Source of the DNA: CAYFKJ01 sp964401845
GTDB lineage: Bacteria > Pseudomonadota > Alphaproteobacteria > UBA2966
Reading direction: 5' to 3'
Length of the DNA stretch: 64,000 nucleotides
Assembly (NCBI GenBank): GCA_964401845.1
Contig: CAYOAD010000001.1
Coordinates: forward strand, 1 to 64,000
The notes beneath the pieces are model-generated. The model had not been told where the DNA came from, did no database searches, and saw only the letters and a list, made by a program, of their open reading frames with translations. The number at the start of each line of letters is the position of its first letter. Positions within the stretch are counted from its first letter, which is position 1. Of the stretch, positions 8,937 through 16,984 are shown one piece after another. Made by a program: the position numbers and the translations under genes.

Positions 8937-10705
8937 GCGTCTTCTTCTCCTTGGGGATTGTCATCATCGGCCCCGGCATCCGGAGCTCCGGTATCGAGCG
9001 AGACGTCCCGGACCTCCTTGATGACGGCGCCGGGGAAAGTTTCCAGCACCGCCTTGACCAGCGGATCCTCCTCGGCCTTTGCAACGCGCCCGCGCTCGTG
9101 GCTGGCGTTTTGCTCCGCCAGCGTCGGCGCGCCGTCTTCCTGGGATACCGAGACGACCCAGCGCCGGCCGGTCCAGTCACTAAGGTGCGCGCCCAGCTCG
9201 TTGGGCAATTTTGCGGGGGCCTTGTCCGTCAATCTAAGCTCTATGCGTCCGGCCTCAAAGTGTACGAGGTGGACATTGTCCGTCAGGTGCGTGCCGAGAA
9301 CGGCCTCTTTCCGATCGCGCACCAGATCCACGACGGCGGCGAAATCCGGCAGATCGATCCCCGCCTGCGGCTGATCTTCGACCACGGTTTCCGACTGCAG
9401 GGCGGCCTGCGGCGCCGTTTCGGCACCCCCAACAACACCAGCGGCAGGTGTGGAGGAAACGGCATTTGTGCTTGCCGCCGGAGCGTGACCGGTGCCTGCC
9501 GATCGCGCGCCCAATGACGTGGCGGTGTCACCGCCGCCTGCCTCGATGCGTTGCACCAGATCGGCGGGGGCAGGCAAATCGGCGGCGTAGGCCAGACGCA
9601 CCAGCACCATTTCAACCGCTGCAATGGGAGACGGCGCCGTGCGCGCTTCGCCCAGCCCCTTGAGCAGCATCTGCCAGGTCCTGGTGAGAACCGGCATGGT
9701 TAGCTTTTCGGCGAATTCTCCGCCCCGGACGCGTTCCGCCTCGGGCACGGTGACGTCATCGGCCGCCGACGGCGCGACCTTCAGGCGGGTCAACCAGTGG
9801 GTCAGGTCCAGCAGATCCTGCAGCACGACGACCGGATCGGCCCCGCCGTTGTAGAGCGCCCGCAATCCCGTCAACGCCGCCGCGATGTCGCCCGACAGGA
9901 GCTGTTCGAAGAGATCGAAAATGCCGGTGCGGTCGGCCAACCCCAGCATGGCCCGGACTTCGCCGCCCGTGACCACCTCGCCGCCGTGCGCGATGGCCCG
10001 GTCGAGCAGCGAAAGGCCGTCCCTGACCGAACCGTCGGCGGCGCGCGCCATCAAGGCGATAGCCTCGTCTTCGAGCTTCGCGCCTTCCTGGTCGGCAAGA
10101 GCCGAAAAGTGCGCCGCCAGGACGTCGGCCTCTACTCGGCGCAGGTCGAAGCGCTGGCAACGCGACAGGACGGTGACGGGGACTTTGCGGATTTCGGTGG
10201 TGGCGAAGATGAATTTGACGTGCGGCGGCGGCTCTTCCAGCGTCTTGAGCAGGGCATTGAAGGCGTTGCGCGACAGCATGTGGATTTCATCGATGATGTA
10301 GACTTTGTAGCGCGCCGAGACAGGCGCGTATTTTACGCCTTCGATGATGTCGCGGATGTCGTCGACGCCGGTGCGGCTGGCGGCGTCCATCTCCAGCACG
10401 TCGACGTGGCGGTCCTCGGCGATGGCAAGGCAGGCGTCGCATTGGCCGCAGGGCGTGATGGTCGGGGCGTCTTGAGAGCCGTCGGCACCGGTGCAGTTGA
10501 GGGCGCGGGCGATGATGCGGGCCGTCGTGGTCTTGCCGATGCCGCGGACGCCGGTGAGGATGAAGGCGTGCGCCAGGCGGTCCCGGTCAATGGCATTGGC
10601 CAGGGTACGCACCATGGCCTCCTGCCCCACCAGTTCATCGAACGTCGATGGCCGGTACTTACGGGCCAGAACGCGATACGGGGTTTGGGGACTGGAGTCG
10701 GACAT
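8933..10705 (-). CDS. dnaX: DNA polymerase III subunits gamma/tau
   Basis: DnaX is the clamp-loader ATPase that holds the replicative polymerase together. The product is 590 residues. N-terminal motifs are FDELVGQEAM, Walker A GVRGIGKTTTAR, a zinc module with cysteines around TPCGQCDACLAI, the DEIHMLS Walker B region and the SRC sensor. Domain III follows, then a long variable Ala/Pro/Asp-rich tau region ending before residue 590. I saw no clear A-rich slippery heptamer, so a short gamma form made by frameshifting is not supported. ATG at 10705 (MSDSSPQTPYRVLARKYRP) is the family-consistent start. The SRP RNA gene lies directly upstream on the same strand. Confidence 0.95.
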   Translation of the reverse strand: MSDSSPQTPYRVLARKYRPSTFDELVGQEAMVRTLANAIDRDRLAHAFILTGVRGIGKTTTARIIARALNCTGADGSQDAPTITPCGQCDACLAIAEDRHVDVLEMDAASRTGVDDIRDIIEGVKYAPVSARYKVYIIDEIHMLSRNAFNALLKTLEEPPPHVKFIFATTEIRKVPVTVLSRCQRFDLRRVEADVLAAHFSALADQEGAKLEDEAIALMARAADGSVRDGLSLLDRAIAHGGEVVTGGEVRAMLGLADRTGIFDLFEQLLSGDIAAALTGLRALYNGGADPVVVLQDLLDLTHWLTRLKVAPSAADDVTVPEAERVRGGEFAEKLTMPVLTRTWQMLLKGLGEARTAPSPIAAVEMVLVRLAYAADLPAPADLVQRIEAGGGDTATSLGARSAGTGHAPAASTNAVSSTPAAGVVGGAETAPQAALQSETVVEDQPQAGIDLPDFAAVVDLVRDRKEAVLGTHLTDNVHLVHFEAGRIELRLTDKAPAKLPNELGAHLSDWTGRRWVVSVSQEDGAPTLAEQNASHERGRVAKAEEDPLVKAVLETFPGAVIKEVRDVSLDTGAPDAGADDDNPQGEEDA

Positions 10706-10728
10706 ATTTCCTGAAGCGGGAAAATCGG

Positions 10729-10830
10729 GTGGGAGGCTGGATAACCGACCCGAACAAAAACTCGTTACGGCTGCTTCCTTCCGGACCTGACCGGGTTGGC
10801 GAGACGTCCGTCCGATCACCAACCTCCCAA
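10729..10830 (-). ncRNA. ffs: Bacterial small signal recognition particle RNA (4.5S RNA)
   Basis: The reverse strand carries the universally conserved SRP RNA apical loop, GGTCAGGTCCGGAAGGAAG followed by CAGCC, at about 10768-10793. The ends pair: the 5' GGGAGGTTGG near 10828-10819 is complementary to the 3' CCAGCCTCCC near 10740-10731. This gives a hairpin of about 100 nt, as expected for a short bacterial form. SRP RNA binds Ffh and targets membrane proteins co-translationally. Location immediately upstream of dnaX is common in proteobacteria. The exact ends are inferred from the base pairing. Confidence 0.93.
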
Positions 10831-10834
10831 ACCC

Positions 10835-10840
10835 ACTATA
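10835..10840 (-). promoter_or_regulatory. Probable -10 element of the SRP RNA promoter
   Basis: On the reverse strand TATAGT lies six to seven bases before the GGGAGG that begins the paired end of the SRP RNA, the correct distance for a -10 box. The -35 region is less clear; TTGCGC further upstream is a candidate with 19-base spacing. Confidence 0.5.
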
Positions 10841-10911
10841 TCAAGGAAAACGCGCCGAAGCGCAAGATTCAGTTTTGCGGCGGCGGAATGCTTGTGTCAA
10901 TCTCCCGGACC

Positions 10912-11862
10912 ATGGATATACCGCTACCCACCGACCCCCACATTTTCGGCGGTGCGCCGCTCGACCGGGACGCCAACATCCGCCGCGACGAGGCAGCCAT
11001 CGAGGCTCTCAAGGCGAGCGACAATGCCCGGTTTTTGCCGTTTTGGGACCTGCGCGGGCTGATCGTTCCGGGCGAGCAACCGGAGCTTGCCTGGCTGCCC
11101 ATGAGCGAGTTGGAGGCGATCGCCGAAGACCGGGCCGAAGTCGTCTACCTCGGCCTGGACGGCGACGCGCCGTGTTTCGCCGTCGGCCTGGCCGGAGAAG
11201 CCAATCCGACCAAGGACGGCAGCCTCGAAGGCCGGGGCAAGTTTATCGACGCCCGCACCATCGCGACGCAGTTGGGCGGACCTGACACTGCCATCCTCGC
11301 CCAGGGGCGCTCCCTGATCGATTGGCATGCGCGGCATCGCTTCTGCGCCGCCTGCGGCGAGCCGACCGAGGTAAAATCGGCGGGAAATTCCCGCACTTGT
11401 CCCGCCTGCAATGCCGAACACTTCCCGCGCACCGACCCGGTCGCCATCATGCTGGTAATCCGCGACGGAAAGTGCCTGCTGGGGCGGAAGAACATGTTTC
11501 CGGAGGGCATGTATTCGGCCCTGGCCGGTTTCATCGAACCCGGCGAGACCATCGAGGAAGGCGTGCGGCGCGAAGTCTTCGAAGAATCGGGCATACGGGC
11601 CGGCGAAGTGCGCTACCACTCGTCCCAGCCCTGGCCGTTTCCGTCGTCGCTGATGATTGGCTGCATCGCCGAGGGTCTGACGGAGGAGATCACCATCGAC
11701 GAGCAGGAACTGGACCACGCCGCCTGGTTCAGCCGCGCCGAGATCGTCGAGGGCATGGAGCGCGCGCTGACCACCGCTCCCGGCGACGGCAAATTCCGCA
11801 TGCCCCACCCCATCGCCATCGCCCATCAGCTTGCCCGGGCCTGGCTGGCGGAGACCAATTAA
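10912..11862 (+). CDS. nudC: NAD(+) / NADH pyrophosphatase, Nudix family
   Basis: NudC hydrolyses NADH to NMNH and AMP and can remove NAD caps from RNA. The 316-residue product has an N-terminal domain, a four-cysteine zinc ribbon (CAACGEPTEV, then CPACNAEHFPR) and a full Nudix box, G-FIEPG-E-TIEEGVR-REVFEESGI. A QPWPFPSSLM motif follows, which marks the NudC subgroup. ATG at 10912 is used; ATG at 10888 would add eight residues and neither has a clear ribosome site. Its TAA stop lies inside the perfect inverted repeat at 11857-11921. Confidence 0.93.
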   Translation: MDIPLPTDPHIFGGAPLDRDANIRRDEAAIEALKASDNARFLPFWDLRGLIVPGEQPELAWLPMSELEAIAEDRAEVVYLGLDGDAPCFAVGLAGEANPTKDGSLEGRGKFIDARTIATQLGGPDTAILAQGRSLIDWHARHRFCAACGEPTEVKSAGNSRTCPACNAEHFPRTDPVAIMLVIRDGKCLLGRKNMFPEGMYSALAGFIEPGETIEEGVRREVFEESGIRAGEVRYHSSQPWPFPSSLMIGCIAEGLTEEITIDEQELDHAAWFSRAEIVEGMERALTTAPGDGKFRMPHPIAIAHQLARAWLAETN

Positions 11863-11921
11863 ATGGGGACAGGTACACTTTTACGCATATTTCGTAAAAG
11901 TGTACCTGTCCCCATTTAATT
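11857..11921. repeat. Perfect 29-bp inverted repeat with 7-base loop, between convergent nudC and pheA
   Basis: Arm 11857-11885 begins AATTAAATGGGGACAGG and ends CTTTTACG. Arm 11893-11921 is its exact reverse complement, and the loop CATATTT is 11886-11892. It contains the nudC stop codon and ends five bases before the pheA stop. It could act as a two-way terminator, but neither side has a clear T-run directly after the stem. The core GGGGACAGGTACACTTTT looks more like a dispersed palindromic repeat of the REP type; that is recollection and inference. Confidence 0.85.
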
Positions 11922-11925
11922 ATTG

Positions 11926-12795
11926 TTACTCGTCGTTTTCGACGCGTTCGGCGGGATAGACGCCGAGGATCTTGACGCGGCTGGTGAAGAATTCCAGTTC
12001 CTCCAGCGCCAGACGCACGGATCGGTCCTCGGGGTGGCCGTCGATGTCGGCGTAGAACTGCGTCGCGTTGAAACTGCCGCCGAGCTGATAGCTCTCCAGC
12101 TTGATCATGTTGACGCCGTTGGTGGCGAAGCCGCCCATGGCTTTGTACAGCGCCGCCGGCACGTTGCGCACATTGAAGACAAAAGTGGTCTTGAAGTCGC
12201 CCGTGCCGCGTTCCGGCTGGCGGCTGTCACGCGACATGACGACAAAACGCGTGGTGTTGTGATGGGCGTCCTCGAAATCGGATTTCAGAACTTCCAGGCC
12301 ATAGATCTCGGCGGCCAGCGATGAGGCGATCGCCGCATGCTCCGGATCGGCCAGCGCGGCGATATCGCGGGCGGCGCCGGCGGTATCTGCATTGACCTGC
12401 GGTTTCAGGCCGAGCTCGCGCAGACTGGTCCGGCACTGATCCAGCGCCTGGATGTGGCTGTGCACGGTCGTAATCTGCTCGAGCTTGGTCCCCGGAACCG
12501 CCAGGAGCTGATGGTTCACGGGCTGGTAGTGCTCGCCGATAATGTAGAGGCCGGAATCAGGCATGAGGTGATGAATATCGGCGACCCGGCCGGCCTGGGA
12601 GTTTTCGATGGGGATCATGCCCAACGCGGCACGGCCTTCCTCAACCGCCAGGAAGGCGTCTTCGAAGGTCTCGCAGGCCATCACCGTCATGTCGGGATAG
12701 GCCTCCTGGCAGGCGAGATGGGAGTTCGCCCCCAAAGCGCCCTGGAAGGAGATCGTCGTTGCCGGATCCGTTCCGGCGGTGTCTGGCTTGCTCAT
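11926..12795 (-). CDS. pheA: Prephenate dehydratase
   Basis: This enzyme converts prephenate to phenylpyruvate for phenylalanine synthesis. The product is 289 residues and monofunctional, with no chorismate mutase domain. It begins with the periplasmic-binding-like catalytic fold (ISFQGALGANSHLA, with the substrate-binding motif near MIPIENSQAG). It ends with an ACT regulatory domain that senses phenylalanine (MIKLESYQLGGSFNATQFY). It lies nine bases behind kdsB on the same strand. The kdsB-pheA-cytochrome c neighbourhood is widespread in alphaproteobacteria. Confidence 0.95.
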   Translation of the reverse strand: MSKPDTAGTDPATTISFQGALGANSHLACQEAYPDMTVMACETFEDAFLAVEEGRAALGMIPIENSQAGRVADIHHLMPDSGLYIIGEHYQPVNHQLLAVPGTKLEQITTVHSHIQALDQCRTSLRELGLKPQVNADTAGAARDIAALADPEHAAIASSLAAEIYGLEVLKSDFEDAHHNTTRFVVMSRDSRQPERGTGDFKTTFVFNVRNVPAALYKAMGGFATNGVNMIKLESYQLGGSFNATQFYADIDGHPEDRSVRLALEELEFFTSRVKILGVYPAERVENDE

Positions 12796-12804
12796 TTTCC
12801 GTCT

Positions 12805-13557
12805 TCAGCTGTTCGCGGCCGCGCCCAGTAATCCGCGCGCCCGTTCAAGATCGGCGGGAGTATCGACGCCGAACGGAACGCTGTCAACGAGCGCCGCGTC
12901 GATGCGCATGCCCGCTTCGAGGGCGCGCAACTGTTCCAATTTCTCTCGCTGTTCGAGCGGCGAGGGGGGCAGCGCGACAAATTTTTCCAGCGCGGCGCGG
13001 CGATAGCCGTAGATACCGATGTGGTGCCACAGGGGCCCGTCGCCGGTGGGGGCCGTGGCGCGCGTGAAATAGACGGCCCGGCCCTGGTTCGCTTCCGGGG
13101 CGAGCGAAATTACGGCTTTGACCACGTTGGGGTTGGTTTTCTCCGAAGGGTCGATGATTTCCGATGCCAAGGTGGAAATATCCACCGCGGGATCGCCAAG
13201 GGGCTTGGTCACCGCGGCAATGGCGGCGGGATCGATGGTCGGCAGATCGCCCTGCAGATTGATGACCAGACCGTGCACACCCTCGGGGTCGACGTGGTTC
13301 AACGCCTCGAATACGCGGTCGGAGCCGGAGGCGTGGCCGGGATCGGTAAGGACGGCATCGCCCCCGGCAGCGCGAACGGCCCCGGCGATCTCCGCCTCGG
13401 CGCAAGCCACCACGACGGGCCCGATATCGGCTTCCATGGCGCGCCGCCAGACATGGACGATCATCGCCTCGCCGGCGATATCGGCCAGCGGCTTGCCTGG
13501 CAGGCGCACAGATGCCATGCGGGCCGGTATGATCGTGATCGCCGAGGTGTCCGGCAT
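12805..13557 (-). CDS. kdsB: 3-deoxy-manno-octulosonate cytidylyltransferase
   Basis: KdsB makes CMP-Kdo, which provides Kdo for the inner core of lipopolysaccharide. The product is 250 residues. The N-terminal nucleotide-binding signature is IIPARMASVRLPGKPLADI, and NLQGDLPTIDP and a C-terminal EQLRALE region match the family. The start ATG at 13557 is chosen because it places IIPAR near residue 7, as in homologues. Upstream codons give non-conserved sequence. Presence of KdsB indicates a Gram-negative with Kdo-containing LPS. It is divergent from the cytochrome c gene. Confidence 0.95.
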   Translation of the reverse strand: MPDTSAITIIPARMASVRLPGKPLADIAGEAMIVHVWRRAMEADIGPVVVACAEAEIAGAVRAAGGDAVLTDPGHASGSDRVFEALNHVDPEGVHGLVINLQGDLPTIDPAAIAAVTKPLGDPAVDISTLASEIIDPSEKTNPNVVKAVISLAPEANQGRAVYFTRATAPTGDGPLWHHIGIYGYRRAALEKFVALPPSPLEQREKLEQLRALEAGMRIDAALVDSVPFGVDTPADLERARGLLGAAANS

Positions 13558-13688
13558 GTCTGCGTGATCCACGAAAAGAGGGGTCAAAACATTCGGTTGG
13601 CGCATTTATACGGCTTGCGTCCCATGGCGGGAAGCCGGTAATGTGCAGCCGCTCCCGCAACCCCCCAACCTGTCAACCGGATTTCGTT

Positions 13689-14237
13689 ATGGATACCTTT
13701 GAATTCAACAAATACGTCGGCGGCCTGCTGGCCTCCATGTTGTTCGTCTACGTCATCAGCATGGTGGGCGATTTGATGGTCCATCCCACCAATCCGGAAA
13801 AAGTGGCCTTCCCAGTCGAACTTGAGGAAGAAGCCGAAGATACGGCCTCGGATGACGAAGCGGAAGAACCCGAGGCGCCGACGTTGGCCGCCTTGCTCGG
13901 TGACGGCGACGCCGAGGCCGGCGCCAAGGTCGCCAAGAAGTGCGCCGCTTGCCATACCTTCGACGAGAGCAGCAAGAACAAGGTCGGCCCCAACCTCTAC
14001 GGCATCGTCGGTGGGCCGCGCGGAACCAAGGCCGGGTTCAAGTATTCCAGCGTCATGGCGGAGTCGGGCGGTACCTGGTCGTGGGAGGATCTCGATGCCT
14101 TTCTGACCGATCCCAAGGGCTTCATGAAAGGCAACAAGATGTCGTTCAAGGGCCTGAAGGACGCGGAAGACCGGGCCAACATTCTGCTGTTCATGAACAG
14201 CAACAGCGCCTCTCCCGCCGCCCTGCCCGACGACTAG
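13689..14237 (+). CDS. Membrane-anchored class I cytochrome c, CycM-like
   Basis: The product is 182 residues. A single uncleaved membrane helix lies at about residues 11-30 (GLLASMLFVYVISMVGDLMV). An acidic Glu/Asp/Pro-rich linker follows to about residue 68, then a cytochrome c domain with the haem-binding CAACH at 85-89. A candidate axial Met lies in KGNKMSFKGLK. The fold with GPNLYGIVG and the acidic tether match CycM/cytochrome c552, which carries electrons from the bc1 complex to cytochrome oxidase in alphaproteobacteria. This implies aerobic or microaerobic respiration. Confidence 0.9.
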   Translation: MDTFEFNKYVGGLLASMLFVYVISMVGDLMVHPTNPEKVAFPVELEEEAEDTASDDEAEEPEAPTLAALLGDGDAEAGAKVAKKCAACHTFDESSKNKVGPNLYGIVGGPRGTKAGFKYSSVMAESGGTWSWEDLDAFLTDPKGFMKGNKMSFKGLKDAEDRANILLFMNSNSASPAALPDD

Positions 14238-14260
14238 GGGCGGTTGCCCTCTCACCTTTG

Positions 14261-15049
14261 ATGGATAAGTGTCCGGCCGAGTTCGTTGACCTTTCCGGCC
14301 GCCTGGCCGACGCCGCAGGCGGGGTCATCGCCAAGTATTTTCGCCAACCCTTCGACGTCATAACCAAGGACGACGACAGCCCTGTCACGATCGCCGACCG
14401 GGAATCGGAACAGGTCATGCGCGACCTGATCGAAGCCGCGTTCCCCGAGCACGGCATCGTCGGCGAGGAACACGGCACGGTGCGTCCAGATGCCGAATAC
14501 GTCTGGTACCTCGATCCCATCGACGGCACCAAGTCGTTCATCTGTGGCGTGCCGCTGTTCGGCACGTTGATCGGACTGGTGCACAACGTTGACGGAGGCC
14601 CAAGCCCAATACTCGGCATTATCGACCAGCCCATCGCCAAGGAGCGCTGGACCGGCGCGGTGGGTCACGGCGCCGATTTGAACGGCCAAGCGATCACGAC
14701 ACGGGCTTGTGCGGGCGTCGATCAGGCGACGTTGTTCTCCACCGGACCGGAATACTTCGACGACAAATCCTTCGAAGCGTTCCAGCGCGTCCGTGCTCAA
14801 TCCAACATCGCCCGGTTCGGCGGCGATTGCTACGCCTATGGTTTGTTGGCGTCAGGCTGGATCGACCTGGTCGTCGAATGGGGGCTCGACGTTTACGATT
14901 ATTGCGCCCTGATCCCGGTGGTCGAGGCGGCCGGCGGTATCGTGACGACCTGGGCCGGCAAGGCCCACGCCTTCGATGGGCGCGAGAGCATCGTGGCGTC
15001 GGGCGACAGGTCCCTGCACGAAGAAGTGATAGCGATCCTCAACAATTAG
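14261..15049 (+). CDS. hisN: Histidinol-phosphate phosphatase, inositol monophosphatase family
   Basis: The product is 262 residues and is a Mg2+-dependent phosphatase of the inositol monophosphatase fold. Metal-site motifs are GEEHGTV, DPIDGTKSF and the late GLDVYDYCALIPVVEAAGG. In alphaproteobacteria this subgroup supplies histidinol-phosphate phosphatase for histidine synthesis, and the wording here matches that subgroup rather than SuhB. Assignment to HisN over another monophosphatase is likely, not certain. It begins 23 bases after the cytochrome gene. Confidence 0.85.
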   Translation: MDKCPAEFVDLSGRLADAAGGVIAKYFRQPFDVITKDDDSPVTIADRESEQVMRDLIEAAFPEHGIVGEEHGTVRPDAEYVWYLDPIDGTKSFICGVPLFGTLIGLVHNVDGGPSPILGIIDQPIAKERWTGAVGHGADLNGQAITTRACAGVDQATLFSTGPEYFDDKSFEAFQRVRAQSNIARFGGDCYAYGLLASGWIDLVVEWGLDVYDYCALIPVVEAAGGIVTTWAGKAHAFDGRESIVASGDRSLHEEVIAILNN

Positions 15050-15120
15050 ACCGGCGGGCCTTGCCCTGAGCGCTCGCCTTGTCGCAAAATTCGGGCATTG
15101 CAGGTTTGGGGAAACAAGCC

Positions 15121-16950
15121 ATGAAAAAGCTCGCCGTTATTGCCGCCGCCGCGGTTTCACTGGCCGCCTTGCCCGTGCTGGGCGGATCGAAAATCAGCCA
15201 CGGCGATTCGTTGCACGGCGGCTTGAAGTATCCCGCCGATTTCAAGCATTTCGACTATGTAAATCCGGAAGCGCCGAAGGGCGGCACGCTGCGCCTCAGC
15301 GCCATCGGCTCCTACGATTCCCTCAACCCCTACATCCTTAAAGGCGACTCGGCGGTAGGGTTGGGCCTGGTTTACGATTCGCTGATGAGCGCGTCGGCGG
15401 ACGAATCCAATTCCTCATACGGCCAGGTTGCCGAAACCATGGAAACGGCGGACGACCTCTCCTGGGTGATCTACACCCTGCGCAAGGAGGCCCGCTGGCA
15501 TGACGGCACGCCGATCACGGCGGACGACATCATTTTTTCCTTCGAAACCGTCACGACCAAGGGACACCCCTTCTACCGCAGCTACTTCAAGAATATTGCC
15601 AAAGTGGAGCGCTTGGGCCCGAAAAAGGTCAAGTTCAGCTTTTCCGGCGATCTCAACCGCGAACTGCCGCACATCACCGGCCAGGTGCCCGTCCTGCCCA
15701 AGGCCTATTACGAAAAGCACGACTTCGGAAAAACGACGTTGGAACCGCCCTTGGGGTCCGGACCGTACCGGATCAAGGAACTCGATCCCGGGCGCTCGAT
15801 TACGTACGAACGGGTAAAGGACTATTGGGGCAATGACGTTCCGGTCAACAAGGGCCAGTACAACTTTGACACCATCCGCTACGACTATTACCGGGACGCC
15901 ACGGTTTCGCTGGAGGCCTTCAAGGCCCGCGAATACGATTTTCGCCAGGAAAATACATCCAAGGTCTGGGCGACGGGATACGGCTCTCCGGCGCTGGACA
16001 AGGGCTGGTACAAGAAACTGGAACTGGATGACGAGAACCCGACAGGCTTGCAGGGCCTGCATTTCAATATCCGGCGGGCCAAGTTCCGTGATCCCAGAGT
16101 GCGCCGGGCCATCGGCTACGCCTTCGATTTCGAGTGGACCAACAAGAACCTCTTCTATGGCCAGTACAGCAGGGTGAAAAGCTACTTTTCCAATTCGGAA
16201 TTCGCCGCAACCGGGCTGCCGGGACCGCGGGAACTGAAGTACCTGGAGCCCCACCGGGGCAAAATTCCGGGAGAAATCTTCACCACGGAATTCACGGTGC
16301 CCACGACAGACGGCAGCGGCAATATCCGCAAAAACCTGCGCGCCGCAATCAAGCTCCTGAAAGAAGCCGGCTACCACATCAAGGACAGAAAACTGATCGA
16401 CCGGGATACCGGCGAACCCTTCGTGTTCGAAATGCTTCTGAGCGGACCGTCCATGGAACGTGTCCTGTTGCCCATGGTGAAAAATCTCGAACGACTCGGC
16501 ATGAAGGTCAACATGCGGGTCGTCGATTCGGCGCAGTACCAGAACCGACTACGGGATTTCGACTTCGACACGTTCGTTTTGTGGATGCGTCAGTCGTCGT
16601 CTACCGGCAACGAACAACGCGATTTCTGGGGCTCCTACAACGCCGACGTCCCGGGCAGCCGGAATTACATCGGCATCAAGGACCCGGCCGTCGATGACCT
16701 GATTGAAAAGATCGTCGCCGCCCCTAACCGGGAAGAATTGGTAGCCGCGACACGGGCGCTGGACCGCGTGCTGTTGTGGAATTTCTTCTCGGTACCGCAG
16801 TGGCAGAGTTTGAAATTCCGCCTGGCCTACTGGGACCGCTTCGGCAGACCGCCGACGCCGCCGAAATATTCACCGGGTTTCTTCACCTGGTGGATCGATC
16901 CCGCAAAGGATGCAGCGTTGAACACGGCGATGAAGAAGAGCGGAAACTGA
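15121..16950 (+). CDS. yejA: Extracellular solute-binding protein of a Yej-type peptide ABC transporter (first copy)
   Basis: The product is 609 residues and exported. An N-terminal signal peptide (MKKLAVIAAAAVSLAALPVL) precedes a family-5 solute-binding domain with LKYPADFKHFDYVNPEAPKG. YejA-type proteins bind oligopeptides, and in enterobacteria also microcin C, and deliver them to YejBE. ATG at 15121 gives the proper signal peptide; a TTG at 15079 does not. It is the first gene of an apparent operon, and a second homologous binding protein follows 34 bases later. Confidence 0.92.
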   Translation: MKKLAVIAAAAVSLAALPVLGGSKISHGDSLHGGLKYPADFKHFDYVNPEAPKGGTLRLSAIGSYDSLNPYILKGDSAVGLGLVYDSLMSASADESNSSYGQVAETMETADDLSWVIYTLRKEARWHDGTPITADDIIFSFETVTTKGHPFYRSYFKNIAKVERLGPKKVKFSFSGDLNRELPHITGQVPVLPKAYYEKHDFGKTTLEPPLGSGPYRIKELDPGRSITYERVKDYWGNDVPVNKGQYNFDTIRYDYYRDATVSLEAFKAREYDFRQENTSKVWATGYGSPALDKGWYKKLELDDENPTGLQGLHFNIRRAKFRDPRVRRAIGYAFDFEWTNKNLFYGQYSRVKSYFSNSEFAATGLPGPRELKYLEPHRGKIPGEIFTTEFTVPTTDGSGNIRKNLRAAIKLLKEAGYHIKDRKLIDRDTGEPFVFEMLLSGPSMERVLLPMVKNLERLGMKVNMRVVDSAQYQNRLRDFDFDTFVLWMRQSSSTGNEQRDFWGSYNADVPGSRNYIGIKDPAVDDLIEKIVAAPNREELVAATRALDRVLLWNFFSVPQWQSLKFRLAYWDRFGRPPTPPKYSPGFFTWWIDPAKDAALNTAMKKSGN

Positions 16951-16984
16951 CAGGGCAATTGACCTAGCGTTACCCGGCTTTACT

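Noticed and set aside
8933..10705. Programmed frameshift in dnaX to make gamma
   Set aside because: I found no A AAA AAG-type slippery site or convincing stem after domain III.
11857..11921. Simple intrinsic terminator for nudC and pheA
   Set aside because: The stem is strong but no T-run follows on either strand. It is kept as a repeat with possible terminator action.
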